Shown: positions 8,301 to 16,430 of the stretch, one piece after another
Position numbering within the stretch: position 1 is the first letter of the stretch
How the letters are laid out: each line of letters opens with the position of its first letter
Program-made: the position numbers and the translations under genes
DNA from: JAXGYX01 sp964487355
GTDB lineage: Bacteria > Bacillota > Clostridia > Saccharofermentanales > Fastidiosipilaceae
DNA length: 64,000 nt
Direction: 5' to 3'
Assembly: GCA_964487355.1 (NCBI GenBank)
Contig: CAZAPS010000001.1
Span: 1-64,000, forward strand
Notes under the pieces: generated by a model
The model's database searches: none
Told to the model about the DNA's origin: nothing
The model's input: only the letters and a program-made list of their open reading frames with translations

Positions 8301-9395
8301 ATGAAAAAACGGATCATCGCAATCGCTATCGCGGCTGTCATGTCACTTTCTCTTGCCGCCTGCGCGGGAGAATCAGCAGAGACAGATTCCGCCGCGGAAG
8401 AAACAACAAGCGCGGCCGGAATTGAGGAAACGACCACAGCGGAAACCGCTGAAGAGTCAGAAACAGCGGAGACTTCCGCGGAGCAGGCTGACAGCTCAGC
8501 CATGCTGGATTATCTAAAGGACGTGAAGCCGGAAGGCGATCTGCTGATTGGCCTAAGTCTGGGACATCGCGACGAGTTTGGCAGCAAACTGGAAGCGGCG
8601 ATCGTGGCGGAGGCTGATCGAATGGGCGTGAAGATCGTCACTGTCGACGCGAACAACAGCTCGAACACTCAAATATCGCATGTTCAGCAGTTCTCGGGTC
8701 AGGGAGTGGATGCCATTGTCGCCAAATTGGTCACCACAGATATGGGGCCGGAGGTAATCAAAGCGGCGGAAGGCATTCCGGTGGCGTTTGTAAATATCAC
8801 TCCAATAGAAGATTTGACCGGTACCGGATCAACCAAGGTTGGCTCGAAGGAAACAGAAGCCGGTAAATTCCAGGGTGATTTTGTCGGTAACCATTTTAAG
8901 GAAAAAGGCGCGGAGAATGTTCGCTATGTCATGATGCGCGGCACACTTGGCCTGTCGTTCACAACCGATCGAAGTGATTCGGCCGAAGCGGCACTGAAAG
9001 CCATTTTCCCAAATGCAGAAATGGTTCATGACGATACCGGAGAGTATGACCGCGCGAAAGCCCAAAACAAGATGCAGACTTTCCTGGGCACAAACAGAGA
9101 ATTTGACTGCGTGTTCGCTAACAATGATGAGATGGCGATCGGATGTGTGCTGGCCATGCGGCAATCCGGACTGGACACCGGTGAAATCCTGGTGGTTGGC
9201 ATCGACGGCACACCTAACGGGCTGGACTCAATGGCTGAAGGCGGCCTTGCGATGACAGTTTATCAGGATGCGAACAAGCAAGGGCAAACCGCCATCCAGG
9301 CGGCGGTCGCGATGGCCAACGGCGATGAGGTCGATGCGGAAATCATCGTTCCGTTCCTGCCGATCACTCCCGACAACATGGAAGATTTTAGATGA
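8301..9395 (+). CDS. Lipoprotein sugar-binding protein 2, paralogue of the 5996 gene
   Basis: A 364-residue lipoprotein with a signal peptide and lipobox LAAC (Cys20), a Glu/Thr/Ala-rich spacer up to about residue 65, and a type 1 sugar-binding fold. It matches the protein at 5996 through long shared blocks, such as RDEFGSKLEAAI, TDMGPEV/EI and YDRA, and identical ends around LPITPDNM, so the two arose by duplication. Differences cluster where a ligand may be contacted. Its ribosome site is AAGGAGCG. A strong terminator follows. A binding protein without a linked transporter could serve a remote ABC system or a sensor kinase. Confidence 0.93.
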   Translation: MKKRIIAIAIAAVMSLSLAACAGESAETDSAAEETTSAAGIEETTTAETAEESETAETSAEQADSSAMLDYLKDVKPEGDLLIGLSLGHRDEFGSKLEAAIVAEADRMGVKIVTVDANNSSNTQISHVQQFSGQGVDAIVAKLVTTDMGPEVIKAAEGIPVAFVNITPIEDLTGTGSTKVGSKETEAGKFQGDFVGNHFKEKGAENVRYVMMRGTLGLSFTTDRSDSAEAALKAIFPNAEMVHDDTGEYDRAKAQNKMQTFLGTNREFDCVFANNDEMAIGCVLAMRQSGLDTGEILVVGIDGTPNGLDSMAEGGLAMTVYQDANKQGQTAIQAAVAMANGDEVDAEIIVPFLPITPDNMEDFR

Positions 9396-9452
9396 TCTAT
9401 CAATTTGCCCATTGAACATGAATGATTTGAATCATTCACAAACCACATTGAA

Positions 9453-9486
9453 AAGGCTGTCCCCAAAACAAGGACAGCCTTTTTTG
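9453..9486 (+). terminator. Rho-independent terminator after binding protein 2
   Basis: AAGGCTGTCC and GGACAGCCTT form a 10-bp stem around a 9-base loop and run into TTTTT. It separates this gene from the convergent Gfo/Idh gene and may work weakly in both directions. Confidence 0.9.
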
Positions 9487-9531
9487 TTGTGCTTGAAACA
9501 GATGAAACGCCGACCGGCGATTGCTCTGCCG

Positions 9532-10701
9532 CTATGATTCTTGGGGGAAATTGATCGGCAAAGGAGCGGGTAATTCAAAACGACTTTGTGGTTCGTAATA
9601 GCGGTTCTCTTTGGCTGATTTCAAAATACACTCCATGACCTCCAGAGAATGATAGGCCATCGCGCCACTTGCCCGTGCCGGGCGGCCATCGCGGATGGCG
9701 AGCGCCATGTCCACCAAACCGATGCCGCGGCTGTTGATGTCGTGTCCTGTCTCGTTGAACGGATGATTGTGCTCAACGATGGTCCAGTCCGACAATGTCG
9801 CCGGTCGAGGGTTTGTTACCCAGCGATAGTTCTCCTTTGTGCGCAGCCAAATCTCGCCGCCAAATAAATTGGGACCGGATATGGGGTCGACATCGCGGAT
9901 GCAAATGGTTCCTTTGGTTCCATAGATTTCTATACGGGGCAATTCCGAATCCCAGACGTCAAAACTGGCCAACAGGTTGACGAGCGCGCCATTTTCAAAC
10001 TCCATATTAGCCATGATGTGCGTGTCCACGTCGACGGGGATCTCCTCACCGCGGCGAGGCAGTGTCTCAATCGTGCGTTTGTCAAATGCGCGTGAAGACA
10101 TGGCCGAACAACGTTTGACCGGCCCCAGCAACGCAAGCAAAGCTGTCATATAATATGGACCAATATCGAGCAGTGGACCGGCCCCGGGCTGATAAAAGAA
10201 ATCCGGATTTGGATGATGCCACTCATGACCGTGGCTGACCACGTACGCACCCGCTCCAATGACTCTACCGATGCTGTCATTGTCAATCAATTCGCGACAA
10301 GCCTGCAGCCGACCTCCCAGGAAGGTGTCCGGCGCGCAGCCGACATATAGTCCCCGTCGCTCCGCCTCATCCATAATCTCGGTGGCCTCGGCGAGAGTCG
10401 CGGCCAGAGGTTTCTCAGAGTACACATGCTTGCCGGCCCGCAAGGCGGCGAGGTTGATCGCTCCATGGACTTCCGGCACGGTGAGATTCAAGATGATATC
10501 GATATCCGGATCCGCGATGAGCGCGTCAACGTCCTTATACGCGCACGGAATTTCGTGAGCGTCCGCGATGGTTTGCGCTTTGTCTAAACCGCGAGAGGCA
10601 CAGGCGAGCAGCGCCACATTGTCATATTTTTTTAAATTGTCCAGATAAACCGCGCTGATGTCGCCCAGTCCGACGACTCCGATCTGAAATATCTTACTCA
10701 T
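9532..10701 (-). CDS. Gfo/Idh/MocA family oxidoreductase
   Basis: A 389-residue NAD(P)-dependent dehydrogenase. The N-terminal Rossmann motif GVVGLGDIS lies at residues 8-16 and the family signature YSEKPLA near 95; the region GPLLDIGPYYMTALL near 175 carries the catalytic Asp. It resembles sugar dehydrogenases with a long C-terminal alpha/beta domain. The substrate is not evident. I chose the ATG at 10701, which has GAGG at good spacing, over an ATG four codons upstream with a weaker site. It is transcribed towards the binding-protein gene and away from the SDR gene, sharing a 260-base divergent region with the latter. Confidence 0.9.
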   Translation of the reverse strand: MSKIFQIGVVGLGDISAVYLDNLKKYDNVALLACASRGLDKAQTIADAHEIPCAYKDVDALIADPDIDIILNLTVPEVHGAINLAALRAGKHVYSEKPLAATLAEATEIMDEAERRGLYVGCAPDTFLGGRLQACRELIDNDSIGRVIGAGAYVVSHGHEWHHPNPDFFYQPGAGPLLDIGPYYMTALLALLGPVKRCSAMSSRAFDKRTIETLPRRGEEIPVDVDTHIMANMEFENGALVNLLASFDVWDSELPRIEIYGTKGTICIRDVDPISGPNLFGGEIWLRTKENYRWVTNPRPATLSDWTIVEHNHPFNETGHDINSRGIGLVDMALAIRDGRPARASGAMAYHSLEVMECILKSAKENRYYEPQSRFELPAPLPINFPQES

Positions 10702-10962
10702 AGATAACCTCATCTAATCTTTCTCTTGGCGATCGAACCCATAAAAATGTCACTCACTGTTACTATTTTACCGCATTTTCGACGTGACGGACGATCAACC
10801 GGTCAACAATGCCTACCGAAAGACGACAATAATCACGCGGAGTAATAATTGGTCATTATACTGATTCAGACATGTAATATACTGTTGAAATATGCTATGA
10901 TTTTAATGATTGTCAGAGCATCATATTAAATAATCAGATTATATTATAGGAGGCAAATATTT

Positions 10963-11724
10963 ATGAGGTTTGAAGGAAAAACGGTTGTGGTCACCGGAGC
11001 GAGCGCGGGTATGGGATATCGTATCGCGTTGGATTTCGCGAAAGAGGGAGCCACCGTTATCGCGGTTGCCAGACGCAAAGAGAGACTCGAAGAGCTGGTC
11101 AAAGAGGCAGAAGGCCTGGCCGGCAAGATTTTAGCCTATGTCGGTGATGTTTCCACCAAAGATAAGGCTGAGGGTATGATCGATTACGCTGTCGAACAAG
11201 GTGGCAAACTGGACGTCCTTGTCAACAACGCCGGTATTATGGATGAATTTAAACCGATAACCGAAATGACTGATGAGCTGTGGGATAGAGTCATGTCGGT
11301 CAACCTCGATGGACCGGTGAAGGCCATGCGCAAAGCTGTGGAGGTCATGCTGGAACAAGAGACCGGTGGCAACATCGTCAACATCGCCTCCATCGGCGGT
11401 ATCTGTGGCGCCCGTGCCGGAGCGGCCTATACCGCGTCAAAGCACGCGATGGTCGGTATCAGCAAAAACGTGGCTTTCATGTATGCGAAAAAAGGCATCC
11501 GCTGCAATGTGGTCTGCCCGGGTGGGGTTGAGACTGAGATTATGAGCACGCAAAGCAACCTCAGCCAGTTTGGTTTGGAACGCGCCATGGCCGGCTTGGA
11601 CAGTTCGATTCCGCCGGGCAAATCTGAAGACATTTCAGCTCTCGTTCTTCTGGCCGCCAGCGACGAAGGTAAATTTATCAATGGATCCACGCTTGTGGTT
11701 GACGGCGGAGTTTCGTGCAATTAA
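10963..11724 (+). CDS. Short-chain dehydrogenase/reductase (SDR)
   Basis: A 253-residue classical SDR. The cofactor motif TGASAGMG lies at residues 11-18, NNAG near 86, the catalytic Ser in NIASIGG near 141 and the YTASK pair Tyr/Lys near 156-160; the closing GSTLVVDGG is typical of glucose/3-ketoacyl-ACP reductase-like members. It reduces or oxidises a carbonyl or alcohol with NAD(P). The neighbourhood suggests a sugar or polyol substrate rather than fatty acid synthesis. AGGAGG stands before the ATG. The gene is monocistronic, closed by a terminator, and divergent from the Gfo/Idh gene. Confidence 0.93.
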   Translation: MRFEGKTVVVTGASAGMGYRIALDFAKEGATVIAVARRKERLEELVKEAEGLAGKILAYVGDVSTKDKAEGMIDYAVEQGGKLDVLVNNAGIMDEFKPITEMTDELWDRVMSVNLDGPVKAMRKAVEVMLEQETGGNIVNIASIGGICGARAGAAYTASKHAMVGISKNVAFMYAKKGIRCNVVCPGGVETEIMSTQSNLSQFGLERAMAGLDSSIPPGKSEDISALVLLAASDEGKFINGSTLVVDGGVSCN

Positions 11725-11755
11725 ATAAAGCTCTACTCTACTTAACCATTAGACT

Positions 11756-11792
11756 ATGGAAGGCAGGACGACTCTGCCTTCCATTTTCATTG
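11756..11792 (+). terminator. Rho-independent terminator after the SDR gene
   Basis: ATGGAAGGCAG and CTGCCTTCCAT form a perfect 11-bp stem with a 7-base loop, followed by TTTCATTGTTT. Confidence 0.85.
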
Positions 11793-11850
11793 TTTGGGTG
11801 GGATTGATTCCCCAAAATTGTTACTGGAGGCGCTGGTTGATGACAAAAGG

Positions 11851-11925
11851 ATGATCAGTACTTCTGGTCATGTTATAATTAATCATTCTGACTATTCAAA
11901 TAGAGTCAGAATATAGATATTCTGA
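11851..11925 (+). promoter_or_regulatory. pdxS promoter with nested palindromes
   Basis: A TGTTATAAT sequence (11871-11879) is an extended -10 box; no clear -35 box is seen. Directly upstream, ATGATCAG and CTGGTCAT form a near-perfect palindrome (11851-11871) ending against the -10. Just after the predicted start, TCTGACT pairs with AGTCAGA (11887-11910), and an overlapping perfect 9-bp repeat TCAGAATAT/ATATTCTGA lies at 11906-11925. The overlap makes the two downstream stems mutually exclusive in RNA, so this could be operator DNA or a switching leader. Confidence 0.55.
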
Positions 11926-11996
11926 AACCTATATATGTAATATACGTACAAACGTGTATCGATATTTTAATGTGCAAAGTCAATGGAGGTTGTAAA

Positions 11997-12839
11997 GTGA
12001 GCATTTATGAACAGCTCTTAGGTGGAGTGATAATGGACGTGACCAATGTCGAGCAGGCGAAGATCGCCGAGGATGCCGGAGCGGTCGCGGTTATGGCGTT
12101 GGAGCGTGTGCCGGCGGATATTCGAGCGGCGGGCGGGATTTCGCGGATGAGCGACCCGCAAATGATCGAAAACATCATGAAGGCGGTAAAGGTCCCGGTC
12201 ATGGCGAAGGTGCGCATCGGTCATTTTGTCGAAGCGCAAATTCTGGAATCCATTGGCGTTGACTTTATAGATGAATCTGAAGTGCTCTCACCGGCGGACG
12301 AGGTTTTTCATATTGATAAAAACGTGTTTAACACACCTTTTGTTTGTGGCGCGCATGATTTGGGCGAGGCGCTGCGTCGTGTGTCCGAAGGCGCGAAGAT
12401 GATCCGTACCAAAGGTGAGGCAGGCACAGGAGATGTGATTCAGGCGGTCAAGCATCTGCGCCGGATTACCGGTGAGATCGCCCATGTTCGAGGTCTATCC
12501 AAAGCTGAACTATATCATGCTGCCAAAGAATATGGTGTAAGCGTCGATCTGTTGACGTTCGTGCACGAAAACGGCAAGCTGCCGGTGTTGAATTTCTCCG
12601 CGGGTGGCGTTGCGACTCCGGCCGACGCGGCGCTGATGAGGCAGCTGGGTGCCGAAGGTGTGTTTGTGGGCAGTGGTATTTTCAAATCGGGCGATCCGTC
12701 CAAACGTGCGCGGGCGATTGTCAGAGCGGTCGAGAATTACGACAAACCGGATATCCTGCTGGAGGTGTCCAGATCACTTGGAGAAGCGATGGTCGGCATC
12801 AATGAAGACGAAATTGAGATCATCATGAGTCAGCGTTAA
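11997..12839 (+). CDS. pdxS: Pyridoxal 5'-phosphate synthase subunit PdxS
   Basis: A 280-residue (beta/alpha)8 synthase that builds PLP from ribose 5-phosphate, glyceraldehyde 3-phosphate and ammonia. The two catalytic lysines are in VMAKVRIGH and IRTKGEAGTGD, Asp in VIMDV, and the C-terminal GVATPADAAL and GSGIFKSGDP phosphate-binding loops are intact. The start is the GTG at 11997, seven bases after GGAGG; an upstream ATG in frame has no ribosome site. The N-terminus is about ten residues shorter than many PdxS proteins. The partner glutaminase pdxT, usually directly downstream, is absent: a terminator and a tRNA gene follow. Confidence 0.96.
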   Translation: MSIYEQLLGGVIMDVTNVEQAKIAEDAGAVAVMALERVPADIRAAGGISRMSDPQMIENIMKAVKVPVMAKVRIGHFVEAQILESIGVDFIDESEVLSPADEVFHIDKNVFNTPFVCGAHDLGEALRRVSEGAKMIRTKGEAGTGDVIQAVKHLRRITGEIAHVRGLSKAELYHAAKEYGVSVDLLTFVHENGKLPVLNFSAGGVATPADAALMRQLGAEGVFVGSGIFKSGDPSKRARAIVRAVENYDKPDILLEVSRSLGEAMVGINEDEIEIIMSQR

Positions 12840-12870
12840 TTGCATATGAATTCGATTATTTAAAAAGGAA

Positions 12871-12902
12871 GAACCCTTGATAACACTACGTTTCAAGGGT
12901 TC
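12871..12902 (-). terminator. Terminator for tRNA-Ser (minus strand), also downstream of pdxS
   Basis: GAACCCTTGA and TCAAGGGTTC form a 10-bp stem. Reading on the minus strand it is followed by CTTCCTTTTTAAA, so it ends the tRNA transcript; it may also block pdxS read-through. Confidence 0.8.
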
Positions 12903-12923
12903 AGCATTTCCTGTAAAAGGTAT

Positions 12924-13014
12924 TGGCGGAGAGAGAGGGATTTGAACCCTCGGAGGGCGTGAACCCTCGCCGGTTTTCAAGACCGGTGCCATCAGCCAGC
13001 TCGACCATCTCTCC
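12924..13014 (-). tRNA. tRNA-Ser (anticodon TGA), CCA encoded
   Basis: The minus strand folds as a class II tRNA of 91 bases: acceptor stem GGAGAGA/TCTCTCC, anticodon loop CTTGAAA with anticodon TGA, a long variable arm (GCGAGGGTTCACGCCCTC region), the T-loop GGTTCAAATCC, and an encoded CCA end. It reads UCA and related serine codons. Confidence 0.97.
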
Positions 13015-13068
13015 AAATTTGATTGGTTGGCCAGTTTACGAAACAGGCAATCTCAAATTAGCGTTTTA

Positions 13069-13096
13069 ATTCTACCACAGAGATGTTTTGTGTCAA
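13069..13096 (-). promoter_or_regulatory. Promoter of tRNA-Ser
   Basis: On the minus strand TTGACA and TAGAAT are separated by 16 bases, giving a start about 45 bases upstream of the mature tRNA end. Confidence 0.7.
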
Positions 13097-13247
13097 ACGA
13101 ATTTATTTTCTCTCCGTATCATATGAGACGAGATTATAAACTAACTAGTGATATCATTTGTATATTGATCAGCTATCGAATTCACAGCAACCGATTTCAA
13201 ATCCCTTGCCGAGACTTGACGAAGTTTCAAAAAACGAGGTGAATCTT

Positions 13248-14093
13248 ATGACACACAGAACAATAGCAAAGACAGTTCAAGGAAACAATGCGATCGATGG
13301 AGCGGGCGTTCACCTGGTGCGTGTGCTGGGGCTACGGACAGTCAAAAGTTTTGATCCGTTCCTCATGCTCGATATTTTTGATTCGGATAATCCGGATGAC
13401 TATATCAAAGGCTTTCCCTGGCATCCACATCGCGGTATTGAAACATTGACCTACCTTATAGAGGGCGAGGTCGAACATGGCGACTCACTTGGGAATGCCG
13501 GTAAGATTGGACCCGGTGATTGCCAGTGGATGCGGGCGGGTTCGGGCATCATCCATCAAGAAATGCCACTTGCCGCTCCAAAAATGAAAGGCTTTCAGCT
13601 TTGGTTGAACATGCCGGCGGCAAACAAAATGGATGATCCGAAGTATCACGACCTGCTTGCGGAACAAATCGGACGATACGAGGACGACGAGAAGACCGTG
13701 CGTGTGATTGGTGGGCGATGGAACGATGTTTCCGGCGCGATGGAAGGCGATTACTATCCGGTCAATGTCTTGGACGTTGAACTGCGAACGAATGCCGAGT
13801 TTCGGGCGGACATCGATGCGGACTACAACGTGTTCCTTTATATTTTTGACGGGGGACTGGAATTCCCCGATGGTCAGAAAGCGACCGCGCGCCAGGCAGT
13901 CTTGACGACAAACGCGGCGCAACTGTCGGTCAAAGCGGTTGAAGAGAACACCCGCTTTATCTTATACTCCGGTCCGCGCCTGAATGAGCCGGTTCATTGG
14001 GGAGGGCCGATTGTCATGAGCACCAAAGAGGACCTCGATTTGGCTTTTCGTGAACTGGACGAAGGAACGTTTATCAAACACAGCGGCAAGTGA
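13248..14093 (+). CDS. Pirin family protein
   Basis: A 281-residue bicupin. The N-terminal cupin carries the iron ligands of pirins in FPWHPHRGIE (two His) and in SGIIHQEMP (His and Glu), with DFDPFLMLD-like sequence SFDPFLMLD upstream. Bacterial pirins such as YhaK and YhhW bind metal, and some have quercetinase activity or act as redox-linked partners; the role here is open. I chose the ATG at 13248 because GAGGTG precedes it; the frame is open for 30 more codons upstream but that stretch looks non-coding. The gene stands alone between the tRNA and the small HTH genes. Confidence 0.93.
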   Translation: MTHRTIAKTVQGNNAIDGAGVHLVRVLGLRTVKSFDPFLMLDIFDSDNPDDYIKGFPWHPHRGIETLTYLIEGEVEHGDSLGNAGKIGPGDCQWMRAGSGIIHQEMPLAAPKMKGFQLWLNMPAANKMDDPKYHDLLAEQIGRYEDDEKTVRVIGGRWNDVSGAMEGDYYPVNVLDVELRTNAEFRADIDADYNVFLYIFDGGLEFPDGQKATARQAVLTTNAAQLSVKAVEENTRFILYSGPRLNEPVHWGGPIVMSTKEDLDLAFRELDEGTFIKHSGK

Positions 14094-14265
14094 TTATCAT
14101 CACCGTGCGGGCAGATCATGATCATAGAATAGAGTGATCACGACCATCTTTGACATGATTCAAAATTGGATAACATGGGATGAATTCCAAGGTGGGTTGT
14201 TATTTTGACGCGATTCAAGTTCGCTCGACTTCGTCGGGCCGCTGTCGCGAAGAGATGACACCCAC

Positions 14266-14604
14266 CTATTCTTTTGCCTGTTCCAATTCATCCATGACAA
14301 GCAACAGCGCGTCAATATATTCCTCATCGATCTCATACACTCGCTGGAGCAATCTCGCCCGGGCATCGCAGGGCATGGTGGATTGCGCTTGGTCATCGGC
14401 GGCGAGATCACTCTTGGTCAATCGATCCAAATCCACATTATACAAATCAGCCAGCTTGGACAACACGCTGATGGACGGCTCAGCCACGCCTGTTTCCCAT
14501 TTTTGCACAGTGGTGTATGATTTATAACCCAAAAAATCAGAGATATGATCCTGAGAAAAATTGTTTTTCAAACGCAGATACCGTAGATTTTTAGATAAAA
14601 ACAT
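14266..14604 (-). CDS. XRE-type HTH regulator with short C-terminal extension
   Basis: A 112-residue protein whose first 65 residues form a Cro/C1-type helix-turn-helix (LRYLRLKNNFSQDHISDFLG, then TVQKWETGVAEPS). The remaining 45 residues are helical and acidic, with YIDALLLVMDELEQ near the end, possibly for dimerisation. GGGAG lies ten bases before the ATG. It diverges from another XRE-type gene at 14782 with 177 AT-rich bases between them. A role as a repressor of the divergent unit is likely; no toxin or phage gene is nearby. Confidence 0.82.
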   Translation of the reverse strand: MFLSKNLRYLRLKNNFSQDHISDFLGYKSYTTVQKWETGVAEPSISVLSKLADLYNVDLDRLTKSDLAADDQAQSTMPCDARARLLQRVYEIDEEYIDALLLVMDELEQAKE

Positions 14605-14715
14605 GATGCGTTCTCCCGCGAAGATTGGATGATTTCACGTTACAACAAATAAGAATAATATTCAAGTAAACACTATATTTATTATAGTAAAGAACAGTAT
14701 AGTTGAGAAGTTTCG

Positions 14716-14744
14716 TTGACACATGAATAATTTTCATGTAGTAT
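14716..14744 (+). promoter_or_regulatory. Promoter with an operator palindrome in its spacer
   Basis: TTGACA and TAGTAT are separated by exactly 17 bases. The spacer holds a perfect palindrome, ACATGAA-TAATT-TTCATGT (14721-14739), overlapping the ends of both boxes. A protein bound there would block RNA polymerase, as expected for an autoregulated XRE repressor. It drives the gene at 14782. Confidence 0.75.
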
Positions 14745-14781
14745 GCATTTATCGGAGGATCAGGCATAGGGGTCGACTAAG

Positions 14782-14982
14782 ATGAAATATTCTATAAGAG
14801 AACTTCGTGCGAGAAAACATGTCACGCAAAAGCAGGCCGCCAGAGACTTGGGGATCAGTGTTTCGACATATAATGCCTGGGAGCGTGATGTTTCGGGGGT
14901 CGCCATCAGCAAGGTCTCCGCTTTGGCGAATTATTTCGGAGTGCGTTTGGAAGAGATTGATTTCTCCCCTCCGCCGGATTAG
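14782..14982 (+). CDS. Small XRE-type HTH protein
   Basis: A 66-residue protein consisting of almost nothing but a Cro/C1-type helix-turn-helix (TQKQAARDLGISVSTYNAWE, then VSALANYFGV). Proteins of this size usually bind DNA as dimers and control their own promoter. The strong promoter upstream has a palindromic operator between its boxes, which fits autorepression. The ribosome site is weak (AGGGG about 11 bases upstream), with a better GGAGG some 24 bases away. It lies divergently from the 112-residue HTH gene and 146 bases before the MFS gene. Confidence 0.78.
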   Translation: MKYSIRELRARKHVTQKQAARDLGISVSTYNAWERDVSGVAISKVSALANYFGVRLEEIDFSPPPD

Positions 14983-15128
14983 TGCACGGGCCCATTTAAC
15001 GCTTTGATATCTTTCCAACACGGACCTTTTTATATCGTGTCCATTAGCGCCATTTTTGCTGTATAATTAACCTGTTTGCTATTATGCCATGAGCGATTTA
15101 TGGCTGACCAACTCAAGGAGGTTATATT

Positions 15129-16400
15129 ATGCGGAAGACTCAGACAAAAGGATCGAATCCGTTAAGATCAAACTATCAAATGATCGTATCTTTTGTTATT
15201 GTCGCGCTTTTTTGGTTTTCCACCTACGTATATTTGCCTTATCAGACAGCTTTTCTAACTGATCTGGGGACCGGCAGCTTCATGATCGGCCTGATCACCG
15301 GCGCATATGGCTTCGCGCAAATCCTGCTGCGTCCGCCTCTGGGTGTGATGATCGATCTGCAGGGAAAACAGAAACCATATATTTTAATCGGTGTCTTCAT
15401 GCCGGCCGTCGCCTCGATCGTCAGGCTGTTGGCGCTGAACGCCACGGGATTTTTAATTGGCAATATTTTGTCCGGAGTCGGCGCGGCGATGTGGATCGTT
15501 TTCCTGGTCTATTTCACTCGCTTCTTCAATGAGAGCAATATGCAAAAATCCAGTACGATCATGATGGCGGCGAACCAAATGGGGCAGTTGATCGGTTTCG
15601 TTTTAAGCGCGCTTGTGTATAGCAAAGTAGGTATGGCGACACTTTGTTGGTTTAGTGTCGGAGCCGCGCTGATCGCGACCGTGCTGTCGTTCACTCTGGA
15701 AGAAAATGGTGAAGAACAAAGTAATCATGCCGCGCATAACGTACAAAGTGAGACCGTGCCGCAGAAGATTCAGCTTTCTGATTTATGGGTTGTATTTAAA
15801 AATAAGCGACTGCTGTTTTATTCCATTTTCGCGGTCGGTCAGACCGGTATCGTGTTGGCCACCGCGACCTCTTTTAACACCAAAATCATTCTCGATAAGG
15901 GCGGCGGCGATCTGGAAGTTGGAATCAGCATGCTGGTGTTCATGTTTTTCGCGGTCCTTTGCGCATTTCTTGCCGCTGTTAAATTTGTCAGAAATTTTGG
16001 CCCGAAAATCATGATCCCATTTTCTTTGTTCTGTGTGGCGATCTTTTGCTTTCTGACGCCGTACGCGACCACGATCAAACAGCTTTATCTCTTGCAAATC
16101 CTGGCGGGCATATACGCCGGATTCATTGTCTCGTTCGCGATCGGTGAGGCGACCGTCGAGATACCAACCAGCAAACGCACGACCGCGATGGGTGTGTTTC
16201 AATTCTTTGTGGCGATCGGCATCAGTGGAATTCCGTTGATTACGGGAAAGCTGGTTGAGGCGTACAGCTTGACGCTGGCGTACACCGTCTTGGGTTTTTT
16301 CTCCACAGCGCTGTTTTTGCTGAGTGTTTGGTGCACGCGCACAAAAAAACTGGACGCCAATTCGCGACAGATCGAAGAGTTGAACCGGATCTCCGGTTGA
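15129..16400 (+). CDS. MFS transporter
   Basis: A 423-residue major facilitator protein with twelve predicted membrane helices and a charged central loop near residues 190-215. The loop 2-3 motif appears as AQILLRPPLGVMIDLQGK, a recognisable variant of the GxxxDRxGR signature. Such drug:H+ antiporter-like carriers export compounds or take up small solutes; no substrate can be named. AAGGAGG precedes the ATG, and a TATAAT at 15062-15067 is a likely -10 box with a poor -35. The short distance to the small HTH gene suggests it may be the regulated target. Confidence 0.9.
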   Translation: MRKTQTKGSNPLRSNYQMIVSFVIVALFWFSTYVYLPYQTAFLTDLGTGSFMIGLITGAYGFAQILLRPPLGVMIDLQGKQKPYILIGVFMPAVASIVRLLALNATGFLIGNILSGVGAAMWIVFLVYFTRFFNESNMQKSSTIMMAANQMGQLIGFVLSALVYSKVGMATLCWFSVGAALIATVLSFTLEENGEEQSNHAAHNVQSETVPQKIQLSDLWVVFKNKRLLFYSIFAVGQTGIVLATATSFNTKIILDKGGGDLEVGISMLVFMFFAVLCAFLAAVKFVRNFGPKIMIPFSLFCVAIFCFLTPYATTIKQLYLLQILAGIYAGFIVSFAIGEATVEIPTSKRTTAMGVFQFFVAIGISGIPLITGKLVEAYSLTLAYTVLGFFSTALFLLSVWCTRTKKLDANSRQIEELNRISG

Positions 16401-16430
16401 ATTTAAATTTTATTTTTGAAAGGAATACAC

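Noticed and set aside
11970..11996. ATG start for PdxS nine codons upstream
   Set aside because: It has no ribosome site, and GGAGG is spaced correctly for the GTG at 11997.
14604..15128. Prophage or toxin-antitoxin remnant suggested by paired XRE genes
   Set aside because: No integrase, attachment repeats, toxin or structural gene lies nearby.
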